Shown piece after piece: positions 1-10,487 of a stretch of DNA of 64,000 nucleotides. This DNA is from Hyphodiscus hymeniophilus. Its lineage: Eukaryota; Ascomycota; Leotiomycetes; Helotiales; Hyphodiscaceae. Numbering within the stretch: position 1 is the stretch's first letter; each line of letters opens with the position of its first letter. Made by a program: the position numbers and the translations under genes. The notes below the pieces were generated by a model that was not told where the DNA came from, ran no database searches, and saw nothing but the letters and a program-made list of their open reading frames with translations. The stretch is taken from NCBI GenBank assembly GCA_016508695.1, contig VNKQ01000006.1, forward strand, positions 186,001 through 250,000, given 5' to 3'.

Positions 1-95
1 TCAACGTTTTACTGCCTGCTTCAATCAATGTTTGACACTGAATTGTGCTCTATACTCCATTCCAAGGCTTCTTTCAAGTTGAGTCGAACTTTAAT

Positions 96-950
96 ATGGT
101 CGCGACGGTCGAACGAAAGCATACAACGGCCTTGATCAAGTCTTGGAGGTCCAAGGCTGAACCGAAACCATCAAGCCACGAGCGCTATTTGGTTTGGTAT
201 TGCAATAATTGCGGGTTATGCGGAGGGAGTGGAGGCATTTCCACAAGGATTCTTCATTGCCCTGAGTGTATCATGCGTCAAGAGTGCGAAATAGAAGAAA
301 TTGAGGAAAGCTTGCAGAAGTACATTAGGTAAGCGGCGCTTCCACAAATGTCTAACAGTATTGGCTCAATATCTGGGTTGAGAGGTTCTCCAGACGAATT
401 ACACAACTCTTCAAACAGTCCAGAGACAGCAACCTCCAGCACTACAACAACGTCAAATATACACAGCATAATGATTTTCTTAGTGGGCGCAATTCAGACC
501 ACACAACTGCATGATGATGGTGTTACGATGCCTAGATCCTCTCTGGGACGTGGAAACTCTTCTCAATTCCGAGGTGCAATTTTGTCGCTGCAGGACCAGC
601 CTATGGCGTCGTTACCGCCTCCGTCGAGTGTCACTCGAGAACATTCACGCGACCGGCACCAAAATCATGCTACCATACCACGCCACCAATATCCACGTCC
701 TCTCTCCCCACAAATATTCAACTACGGAACCCCTTCAAATTCAGCCCAAAGCACGATTGATAGCACCAGTTTGGAGCAAGTACAGCAAGGTTCAATGGGC
801 GAATTTATAGGCTTTGAGCTGCCCGTGACCGCGGACTTCATCCAGTACCCCTCATTTGATTCACAATTCGACGAGCATACTCCAGATTATATAGAAGACT
901 TTTGTGCATCAAGAACCCGAACTTTACTTCGACAGCCAGGGCGACAATGA
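96..950 (+). CDS. Cys-rich zinc-ribbon-like hypothetical protein
   Basis: Modelled as two exons, 96-328 and 383-950, giving about 266 residues. The 54-base intron starts GTAAGC, contains CTAAC and ends TTGAG, and keeps one reading frame. The first exon carries a W-Y-C-x2-C ... C-P-x-C cluster followed by an acidic EIEEIEE stretch, which probably binds zinc. The second exon is Ser/Thr/Gln-rich with no recognised domain. The Cys cluster and acidic tail resemble the N terminus of the larger protein at 10.5 kb (W-F-C-x2-C ... CP ... H-x-RCPKCEVEEVE). This gene lacks the C2H2 and W-x-LF part seen there, so it may be a truncated relative. The first ATG in the open frame is at 96, although the frame stays open upstream. 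Function is unknown and the gene model is moderately supported. Confidence 0.5.
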
Positions 951-1237
951 AAGTTTAACGGCTCTGCTATACCTTAGAGGATCAGGAGCCTCAAGCCTCC
1001 CTACCTTGGAAAAACAAGAATGACGGTAAGAAGTACCTCAATCCTTCATGGAAGCCTTAATCAAAAACCCGCAACGCCCTTTCCTGGATTTGTCTTTCCT
1101 GCCATCGACATACTTCCGACATTATCGTTCTACGATTTTGCCCTCTTTGAGTACCTTCACATCGCATCATGAGCCACATGTATGTATTGTGCGGTTCTCC
1201 AAAGAACGAGCTTTAAAGCTCAACATATCCAAGGTGT
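951..1237. other. Short intergenic stretch, convergent 3' ends
   Basis: Lies between the stop of the plus-strand Cys-rich gene and the stop of the minus-strand DUF6594 gene. It holds only overlapping short open frames without family resemblance and probably contains both 3' untranslated regions. Confidence 0.5.
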
Positions 1238-2454
1238 TTACCCCATATTCCAGTTCGTACTGCCCACAAAAACGACCTGTACGCTCGCAAAACTGGCCCA
1301 TAATCAGTACTTAGACGAAGAAATAGTTAGGGAAGAACCACTTACGCGGCAGTGGCCGCAAAATTCTCGAACCTCTTCGCCTCGGTCACCAAACCCAAGC
1401 AAATACTGAAGACCGCCGTGAATGCACACACGATCCCTAGCCTCGCCGTCATATTCCTCACGAACGAGAGGATGATTATCGCGGCTATCGGGATCAAGGA
1501 CGAAACGAGTGTGCCGAGAATATTTGCAATGCGGTGGAAATATGTGTCGCGGTAGAGGAAAATGTTAGCTTCGAGGTCGAAGGAAGAATTTTCCGAACTC
1601 CTCTCTGAGCTGGGGCGAAGTGTTGACAAGCTGTCAGCAGATGTCGTGGGTGTGGGTGACTGATCTTGAGGGGGTCTGCTCTCTAGTTCGATAGCAGAGT
1701 CAAGTGGCGGATCTTTGATGGACTCGTGGACTACTTCAGACATGGACTCGGGTTGTGACGATCGGCGATTTCGGTAGCCTTCTGGTTTCTGCATATATCA
1801 GCACCTGCAGCACCAAGGGATTCCCGAGTATTTAATACTTTTATCCACTTGCCGCAGATCCTATGCAGCGGATCCACAATACCGCGGTGGTAAATGGTTG
1901 GAAACAAATTGATAAGTAGTCTTGTCATGGCATCTGCTTCTCCGCCTCTCTGCGCTAAAGTCCCAAGCCCCGCAGGCTGATTGTAGACGTCACAATCTGC
2001 TCCGATGAAGGAACAGTTTCCTAATGTAGGGCGTTCGAGCCATTGCTGGAGGAACTTGTGGTCGTTCGCATTGGGTGCTGGAAGACTAGTGATCATTCGA
2101 TGCTGAGCAATTGCTTTATCTACAATATCATCAGAAGGCAGAAAGATTGACCATTGGCTTGTACTTACAGTATACCTTCAACCTGCCTCGAATTTCGATC
2201 CATTTCTCCCATTGGATACTGTCCGCAGAAGTACTGAGCGCTTCCCAATCCTGCGTGAACAGCTGCCTCTCTGGATTGTCCGATTTGGCATCAATTTCAG
2301 CTATCTTGTCGAGGCTTTCCTTGAGATTGATGATTTCGGCTTGGAGATAAAGCAGATTCTGCGCACTCAAGGACTCAAACTTCTGGAATATGAGAAAATG
2401 GCCATCGGTTTGGTCATTTCCCATTAGGCTTGCAAGCTTGGAGTAACCTTCCAT
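1238..2454 (-). CDS. DUF6594 family membrane protein
   Basis: Four exons on the minus strand: 2454-2169, 2119-1839, 1788-1346 and 1292-1238, about 354 residues. All three introns are 49-53 bases and join in phase. The N-terminal EGYSKLASLM box, followed by a QNLLYLQAE helix, is the hallmark of fungal DUF6594 proteins. The middle carries the Y-x-KAI-x-QH region and a WLERP segment. The C terminus has three hydrophobic segments (around SLIPIAAIIILSFV, LGIVCAFTAVFSICLGLV and FASVQVVFVG), as expected for the family. A Ser/Pro-rich linker precedes the membrane part. The biochemical role of the family is unknown. The ATG at 2454 sits directly before the conserved box. The frame is open to about 2574 without another ATG, so a short upstream exon is possible. 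Confidence 0.85.
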
Positions 2455-3469
2455 TGAGTTCGTTGGTATCTGATAGCTTTCTCGGAGAAATGGAAGAATG
2501 CATGTTGTAAAGAAAGCATGAATTCCGGGAATCAAAATCTTATCAATGGTTGACTTGTGTAGAGTGTTTGGCAAGGCTGTGGAGAGCCTAGTTGGGCTTC
2601 CAAGTGACCTCTGTCCTTATGCACCGTTCTTCAGGCAACAATATGCCTTGCTTACAGATTCCGTCGATAATTGATTGACCAGTGATATTCAAAGACTCTC
2701 GTTCTTCTCACACCATTTCATTCAGGCACGATCTGGTCAATCGGGGATACGAAGTCTCAATGCTATTGTTATGAGTGAAGAAATCCATGCATTAGAGAAG
2801 AACTCAATTGCGATAGTCTGTTAGCTACTCCGCAACAAGAAAGAAATCTGCGCTCTGAGTATTCGTTGTAAGGGACTCAATTAATGAAGGGACGTAACAG
2901 TGTTTTTGAATTCGTTTTGCAATTGGTGTAGTATCACACTTCTAGTAGGGCAGTCGGGATGGTGCGGTATATCTTTCCAGAGGTAGAATTCAAGAAGATG
3001 CCAATGAGGTTGAGGAGAGAGAATAAATCAATCGATTTGGGACGGGAGAGCCGACCGTAGGGCTGGCATTGGCTAATTCCCCATGCTTAAGGGACCGGGC
3101 CCCTGCCAGCTTGGTGATAAAGAGGCGGAGCAGGGATGCTAATCGGTGATGAAGAAGTCACCAGAGTCACATCAGATTCGGATTTCTTACTCAATGCACC
3201 CCGGATATCCTTAAAGTTGTCAGCGACAATCGACAACTGGGCCAATACGAGAGAAAGCTGCCTCAAACTCTTGCCGCTTCCATGTTAGAGACGCCCTCGG
3301 AATACCTATCCAACACCCTGCTGCTTGGGCACTTCCCCACCAAACTCGAAACGCATCCCCAAGCGCGGATCATGGGCTCGGATGTTCGTACGCCTCACAT
3401 TTGCTAAGATTTCCCAGACTGTCAAATCTTTGGGGCCAACGATGCAAGAAACCAGGCCACGATATCACC
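2455..3469. other. Divergent intergenic region
   Basis: About 1 kb between two divergently transcribed genes, expected to hold both promoters. No open frame here resembles a known family and I see no repeat. Confidence 0.5.
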
Positions 3470-4998
3470 ATGCCGAGTGATCCAAGAAGGCGCGAATCCA
3501 AGCGAATCCAGAAGCAGGCTGCGGAGTCTGTAGACTCAGACGAGGGCTCGGGTGGGGAAGACAGGCTGTACTCGCAGGCCCGCTCGCCCCACCATGTGAA
3601 GAAGTTACAGAAACCGTCGCATGGAGGAAACATAATTATCAAAGGAGACCTTCATATCAAAAACTTGAACGATCTCAACTTCATCAATGGACGAAGCGAC
3701 GAACCTCGACCTCAACGATCTTCAACACCCATTCGAAATCCACCTCGTCGTCAGCAAAGGAGCAAGGCAACAAAACGAGCCTCTACACTATGCGACTCCT
3801 CTAGTGCTTCCGAGGAAGATGTAACAAGTCACTCTGAAGAGAGCGAGCCCGAAGATGTTGCACCTAAGCGGCCGCCCAAGTCGATGGTATCGCCTGAACG
3901 GCCGATACCGCATTCGCAGAAGAAGAGAAGAGAGCCTGCGGATGAAGGGTACCATACGAGTGGCACAGTGTCTGCATATACAGCGCAAGTACCGGGGAAA
4001 GTGAGAGGTAAAGAAAAGGGGAAGGGGAAGCAGAGGTCAGTATCGTCTGTTGGCAGCTCGTCAAGCCGGCCACGAGTATCGTCGTCAGGCGGCAGCAGAA
4101 CGTTCAAGGACCAGGAGAGCGAAAGCGAAGCGACAAGTTGCCACTCAGACGAAGACGATGAAGATGATGCATCCGCCGGCGAAGATGGTCAAACAGACAA
4201 GAATGCTCCCTTGGACGATGAAGAAGAATCAGATGATGTAGGCGGTCGTTCAAAATTTTAAGCCTTTTGCTAACATATTTAGGACTTTCTGATGCTCCCT
4301 ATACACATCGGGAATCCGAACAATCTAGATGCCAAGGGGATAGGCGAAAAGGCTATACTCGACACTGGGACCAAGGTAGACTGGATATCGCAGATGTTTT
4401 ATGACAAGATCAGAGACATGGGTGTGAAATTGACGAAACTGAGTCCGGAGGAGTTGAAACTACAATACCGAGATTTCAACGGAAAGAAGTTCCAACCGAA
4501 GGGAAAGGTAGATTTGACAATTCAGACTGAAGAGTTTAAGGGTGAGATGAAATGTCGGACCATGAGGTTCTTCATTGCTAGCAAAGCGACCTTTGTCATC
4601 CTTTTTGGAAGGGAAACAATTAGAAAGCATGGCTTCTTCACACGAAGCAAGCGCGAAACGGACGGTGAGGGAGTCTTAGCTGGTCTTCATGATGAGCTTA
4701 CTGAAGGTATGTCAACGTTCAGCTCCCGCCACGGACTCTGATCTGATAAGTTTTCACAGCACAAAAGGCTGAGATGAAGCGGAAAAAAGAGGAGCAAAAG
4801 AAGTACGCCCAGGAGAGGAAGAAGATGCGGGACAGCAAGACGGAAAAAATGGCTAGGCAGAAAGAGAACGCGTCCTCACCTTCTGCTTCGAATGTGGCCG
4901 TACACCTCGCCACCACAGTCTCGAGAAGTCACAGGACCCGTTCGCCACCCAGCTGCTCTCCAAGGCAATCGAGCTCATCGATGGAGGGTACTTGGTAG
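3470..4998 (+). CDS. Retropepsin-like domain protein with charged tails
   Basis: Three exons, 3470-4237, 4283-4706 and 4760-4998, about 476 residues. Introns of 45 bases (CTAAC before the acceptor) and 53 bases (GTATGT...CACAG) preserve the frame. Residues 1-256 are Ser/Arg/Lys/Glu-rich and probably disordered. Residues about 257-390 form an aspartic-protease-like module: AILDTGT with the active-site D283-T284-G285, then a hydrophobic I-x-LFGRETI segment typical of the second half of a retropepsin fold. The C-terminal exon is a Lys/Glu-rich helix followed by a Ser/Pro-rich tail. No reverse transcriptase, integrase or Gag-like zinc knuckle is nearby, so it is a stand-alone cellular gene, as seen in many ascomycetes, and not an intact element. 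Substrate unknown. The ATG at 3470 is the first in frame. Confidence 0.75.
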
Positions 4999-5645
4999 CT
5001 CCAGAGATTTGTGTTGCAGGTGTTCGGCATGTAGAAAATGTGTAAATCGGGTGTATCAATTGGGTTTGGATGGGATATCCATGGGATAGAGTTGGGGCCT
5101 GGTGTTTATGCAGTGTCTTGGTCGGGAAAGTACATACAAGCAGGTCTTGCAAGGGCGCACAACCGCACCATGCTTCTCCTTTTGAGATACCTCTTTGTTT
5201 ATATGGGGCACCGTTCTCCACTTTGTTGTTTCCCATTATTGTTATCAATTTGTTGGCGTCACGTCTGATAGATATTGAGGGGGTCTCAAGCGGCTTTTAT
5301 TTTCGCCCACTGTCCAATAATTTACCGAGCGATTTAGTGACGTCAAAGAACTTAACTCTTTGATAAAAGAAAGCCCATTCCCAGTGGCCTGCTGTTGTGA
5401 AAAAGAAGGCGGCTTTCATGGAGAGGCCTGCCTCGAGCGAGTGCTGAGAACTGCTATTCGTAGAAGCCGAGATACTGTACAAATACCGAGGCGAGTTGCA
5501 CAAACTATGGGTCATTGAAGGGTAGCGATGAAGCAATTTCCAAAAGCGGGGTTTACATTTTAATCAATTCTGCGAGTTTGCAGAAGTCTTGGTTCCAATA
5601 GTCTGAGGGCAGTGAAACTCCTTGTGGTTGGTCACACCGATTGCT
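4999..5645. other. Convergent intergenic region
   Basis: About 650 bases between the stop of the retropepsin-like gene and the stop of the minus-strand transporter. Only short overlapping open frames, so probably two 3' untranslated regions and spacer. Confidence 0.45.
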
Positions 5646-7522
5646 TCACTCCCCTTTCATCTTGTCATTGTCTCCCGCGATCTCATTCTCGAGTTCCGTC
5701 TCAACTGCTCCTACGTCAATCTGCGCTTTCCCAAGTCGAATTGCCTCCACGTCTGGTACATCGGAGTGCTTCACACCCTCGAATATTGCGTCGATTTCCT
5801 CGAGTGTCTTTCCTTTCGTCTCCACCCAGAAGACAGCCTTCGACTGTTAGCAAGGAAACAGTCCTGATGGAATAAACTTACGATTAGACCAGCAATGACT
5901 ATGTCCCAGCTTGCGTTCACCATGTACATCCTCCAGCCAATATTGGCGAGACCAATCGGCATGATGAAAACGAACACGAGGCTGAAGATGTCAGTCTTCA
6001 AAGTCCAATCTTCAATAGATTATCTTACGCAAAAGCATTCAAAGCGAAGGATGACACAGCAAGCCCGTTGGCACGAATCGAATAGTTCATGATTTCTGGA
6101 GGATAGAGGTATAGCAGCGGAGTCCAGGCAATGGAGTAGAAGCCCTGGAAGAGAAACATGACGGCTACATCTCCATACACGAGACTCTTCGAGGCGCCAG
6201 TGGGATTATCGGCGTACATCTTTGATAAACCGCCGATGATGAAAAGACAAGTTACCATAAGGCCTTCGGACAGAAGGGCTGTTGGTTTGCGACCCCACAC
6301 GGCTGCAAGATGGGTCCCGGTGATCGCGCAAGCCAGACACCATACATTTAGGACGACATTCTGGTTTATTAGTTTTGAATTTTGAATCTCAGCTCTGGTG
6401 TAGGGGGTACTTACAGCTTTTAACTGCTGGATGAAATCTGTGATCCCGGCAGTATCGAGTTCGGGGCCAAGATAGTAGGAAGCAATGATGTTTCCTGCAA
6501 TGCAAGAGAATGGCCCAGGCGACATGCCGATCAAAAGACGCTTCCTCGAGACTGGTGTCTTGATCATTTCCAACGGGCTCATCGTTATGCCTTCCTTTTT
6601 CTCCCAATCAAGAGTATCTACAATCTCCTTGTAGACCGCAATGGAGACAGGATCGGAGATATTGCCATTCGAATTTGTCTGTGCGACAGAGATACGCGCT
6701 TCTTCAAAAAATTCCTCATGAACTAACCATCTTGGAGATTCCGGACTATCAAGTGAATTAAAATGAGAGCGTTGGATGCGCAGTGAATCGGAAAAATCGG
6801 CTTACATGAAGGGCAAGACGATGATGCAGAGCAGTGAGAAGATTCCCTGAAAGAGCGAAGGTAGTCTCCATGCCCAAGTCGAGTTCCACGTTCCTGTTCC
6901 AAGAGTGATTCCTGCAGCAAGCAAAGCACCAACGCTATCACATATAAGTTTGGTAGAATACAATGAATGCTTCCAATACTTACTAATAGAAATTATTCAG
7001 CATTCCAACGCCCCAGGCTCGCCATCGACTAGGGAAGGTTTCGGACAAATACACTCCTCCGGCAATGCCTGAAAGTGCAGACCCAAATCCAAGAATGATA
7101 CGCGCTACAACAAACATCGCGATATTCTGTGCTGCAGTCTGTAAGAGAACTCCAAGCAAGGTGATAACTGATCCCCAGAAAATAGCTGGTCGGCGGCCAA
7201 TACGGTCAGCAATGACACCGGAAAAAATGGGACCGAGAGCACCTCCAATGAAGACGGAGGCGGTATTGAGTCCTGTGGTCGCGGCATTCAAGTTGAAGTA
7301 ATCCGTGTAGGAGGGCAGAATATTGAGGCCGTTCAGCATCGAGCCATCATACCCACCAGTCTGTTAAAAGCGGTTAGCTCGAAGAATACTGTACGGTACG
7401 AGTAAGTTTGTACATACAGCAGACTGAACCATTGCGCAAAGCATTAGCAACACTGACAGCGTGATAGTTGACTCTGGTACCCACGCGGGAAGCCATGTTC
7501 CCGTTTGTGTTTTCTTTAACAT
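5646..7522 (-). CDS. MFS sugar transporter, lactose-permease type
   Basis: Seven exons on the minus strand: 7522-7418, 7360-6984, 6934-6806, 6745-6415, 6360-6029, 5981-5882 and 5837-5646, about 521 residues, the usual size for a fungal sugar porter. It shows GGYDGSMLNGL after the first helix, DRIGRRPA between helices 2 and 3, PESPRWLV before the central loop, the second-half GRKPTALLSEG loop and the terminal VETKGKTLEEID signature. These identify the sugar porter branch of the major facilitator superfamily in the plasma membrane. The last intron is 38 bases if the first AG is used, or 44 if the next in-frame AG is used. I chose 44. It is divergently arranged with the M81 peptidase gene at 8152, which suggests shared induction. 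The actual substrate cannot be read from sequence. Confidence 0.92.
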
Positions 7523-8151
7523 TTTGAAACTCAAAATGATGTTCCTGGAAGCTCAGCCAAGCTCTACGTAGTAGGCCATGTTTCGATATATAGAGCTCTT
7601 TACTCCGCTCCTCGTGTAGTATCTACCTGCCTAGTCGAGCTAGTGAACTGATAAGCTCATCTTTGCTCTTCAACGTTGCATTGGTGCGACGATCAGTAAA
7701 TAATCTTCAAGGGTGGGGTTCTCGTATGCTGAGTCCCGGAGTAAAGACCCCTTCACCGGCGAGACACTATCTACTGCCGAACATCTTGGAAAATCAAGAT
7801 TTTCCTGCAGGGGTTGAGAGAACTGATTATGAGAATCGCCAGATAACGAGCTTCTCTGCAGCAGGTTTTATGTATTGATAGAAGGGTACGAAGTCATTTT
7901 ACTGTGAACTATGCAAGCAATACTGGATCTGGTGGTCCCCAAAACTGGGGGTACAGTAGCGTCCCCACCTTTGGGACCTTGTACCCTTAGGCCTACTACA
8001 GAAATCCCGAACAGCATTCGATTAGCTCGTTTGGAATGTGTACTCTTCATCTCCATACCCCACTCCTCACGACGACCAAATCATCTCGTCGACATGCAAG
8101 AATGGCAAAAAATGCCATCAACCAGGGAGAACATCATTGACTTCCTTTACG
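7523..8151. promoter_or_regulatory. Divergent promoter of MFS and MlrC-like genes
   Basis: A 629-base region between the start codons of the transporter and the M81 peptidase gene, transcribed away from each other. It probably holds both promoters and could coordinate them. I could not identify a specific operator. The segment 7930-7980 contains near-repeats of a GGGGAC/GGTCCC-like motif (tggtccccaa and gtccccacct). Confidence 0.4.
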
Positions 8152-9831
8152 ATGTCAAGTCGACCGGTGATAGCAATTGCGGGCCTTGCATGTGAGACTT
8201 CAACATTTACCCCCTCTCGGACACTCGCCCCAGCATTTCATGCAAAACGAGATAAAGAAATTCTTGACAAGTATCCCTTCAATCCCTTCATACGTCCGGG
8301 GACCAGTTTGGGTGATGCTGCGGACTGGCAAGGAGCTCTTATCGGTCATGCCCTACCAGGCGGGATTGTGACACGAGGAGCATTCGAGGAATTAGCAGCT
8401 GAGATCATCGATCGACTCACTAAGATCGTAGCTTCAGCGGGTCAAATCCAAGGGCTTTGGTATGACATCCACGGCGCAATGTGCGTGGAGGGGATTGATG
8501 ATGTTGAGTTTGAGCTTCTTCGCCGTATACGAGAAGTGATCGGCCCAGATGTTCTTGTTTCTGCCTCCATGGACTTGCATGGAAACGTCTCACGAGAATT
8601 GGCACATCAGACAGACCTTATCACGTGCTACCGTACTGCACCTCATGTGGATGTGATTGAAACACGAGAGCGTGCTTGCCGGAATCTGGTTGACTTGCTG
8701 GCACGAGGTTCAAAACAGCCTTTCAAAGCATGGGTCCCCATCCCAGTCCTGCTTCCGGGCGAGCAGACATCGACTCGTGTTGAGCCAGCGTTGCACAGTA
8801 AGTAGTCGTTAGACCACTTAATCTTTCAACCCTATTCTTTCATTCCTATTTCTTGAATTTAAGTCTTTAGGTCTTAGCTGTTCGATTTCGCAGTGGTGTC
8901 TCTTTCGATCTCCTGACATGCAGTTGCTAATCCATTTATATTCATAGTTTACGATGCAGTCCCAAAAATCGAGTCGTTGAAAGGAGTTATTGATGCAGCT
9001 ATTTGGGTTGGCTATGCTTGGGCTGATGAACCGCGAAACCGTGCAGCGATCGTAGTCACAGGGTGGGACAGAACAGCGGTTTCCTCCGGAGCAGAAAGTT
9101 TGGCACACACATTCTGGGACGCGCATCAAAACTTTGAATTCGTAGCCAAGACAGGCTCTTTTGGAGAATGTCTGGATACAGCCCTGTCATCTAGTGCCCA
9201 TCCGTATTTCATCTCGGATTCTGGTGACAACCCAACTGCAGGAGGCTCTGGCGATATGACATGGGGTCTAACTAAACTACTTGCGAGACCCGAGTTCAAG
9301 CAAGCTTCTGGTCCCACCGTTATCTACGCCAGTGTTCCAGGCCCAAAGGCCATTCAAGTTGCAATAGAGGCGGGGATAGGAGCGACTGTCACTGTGACGG
9401 CAGGTGCAGAAATCGACAACATACATGCTGGCCCAATTACGATGACTGGGCGTGTCCACTCTATCAAGCATGGAGACACTCATGCCAGAGTCGAGGTTGT
9501 GTTACAAGTTGGCAGTGTCTTTGCGATACTAACCGAGCTGCGGAAGCCATACCATCATGAAAGCGATTTCACGGAGTTGAATATCCAGCCACGATCGGCA
9601 GATATTGTGATTGTGAAGATCGGCTACTTGGAGCCGGAGCTCTATGATATGGCTGCGGACTGGATGCTGGGCCTGACACCTGGAGGTGTCGACCAAAAGC
9701 TTGAACGCTTGGGACATCACAGAATTCGACGTCCAATGTGGCCGTTCGATAAAACGTTTGAGAAGCAGCCTGATCTTACGGCACGAATCATCTCGCCCTC
9801 TAACGAACCGCTATCGGGTCCAGATGAATGA
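8152..9831 (+). CDS. M81 family (MlrC-like) metallopeptidase
   Basis: Two exons, 8152-8797 and 8948-9831, about 509 residues, the normal length for MlrC proteins. The N-terminal DUF1485-type domain keeps the residues known to matter in bacterial MlrC: Glu15 in ACETSTF, His107 in DIHGAM, Asp141 and His143 in MDLHGN, and His165 in APHVD. A C-terminal MlrC_C domain follows (SDSGDNPTAGGSGD). Bacterial MlrC is a zinc peptidase acting on linearised microcystin fragments, but fungal homologues almost certainly have other substrates. The intron is 150 bases, longer than its neighbours', with donor GTAAGT and acceptor CATAG, and joins in phase. The start ATG directly precedes the conserved SRPVIAIAG strand. 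The gene is divergently paired with a sugar-type MFS transporter. It is probably cytosolic because no signal peptide is seen. Confidence 0.92.
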
Positions 9832-10487
9832 TCTGGAGCGGGATCCAATTGTAGCTCTATGGTTTAGAGTTACTCGGCTTGTCTTCGTCTACCAAATGAT
9901 ATTAGATTCCGGTGGAGTAGTGGTCGAGTTGCGTTCAAAATGAGTGGAAAATTTCTTACTGTATCTTGAAAGATTTTGGTTTACTCGATTGCTCTATGAT
10001 TGATTTGTTACCATTCCTGTCTGCTTCCTATGGTACATTTTATTACATACTCATACTTCCCCAAGCACACTCTCAACGAATCAGCCCATCACGTGATGGC
10101 ATTTCTACCCCTCCTTTCCTACCTCGAATAGTTATTCGATCGCTTATACCCTGGCTGCATATGATATGTGTGAACTTCACAGATAATCGAGTTGGTAAAG
10201 AGAGTAGCCAGAAATGAGACATTGCTCAGATGTTATACATTTAAAGGGAGGCTCTTCGAAGCACAAGGCTATCAATCTCGAGCCTTCGACCCCCTATTTT
10301 CTCGTCTAATGCTGCAAAACTCAGGGGAAACACCTCCACAACTTTCCTGAAGTGACATTTGTTGTGTCATGTAACCAATCAAACCAACCTTGTTCCTTTC
10401 TCCGCGTGTCAGTGGCCATTTGGGAATACTGTCCTAATATCCGCTTTGAGAGTTGAGGAGAGTATTTCTCTTCAATTGTTGCTCGAA
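9832..10487. other. Intergenic region with palindromic E-box
   Basis: About 650 bases between the MlrC-like gene and the C2H2 gene. It holds the 14-base palindrome at 10086-10099 and otherwise no supportable gene. Confidence 0.45.
10086..10099. promoter_or_regulatory. Palindromic CACGTG E-box
   Basis: The sequence CCATCACGTGATGG is a perfect 14-base palindrome centred on CACGTG, about 390 bases upstream of the C2H2 gene start. CACGTG is the core recognised by fungal bHLH regulators. Binding is inferred, not shown. Confidence 0.35.

Noticed and set aside
3470..4998. Full LTR retrotransposon
   Set aside because: Only a retropepsin-like domain is present. No reverse transcriptase, RNase H, integrase or long terminal repeats were seen around it.
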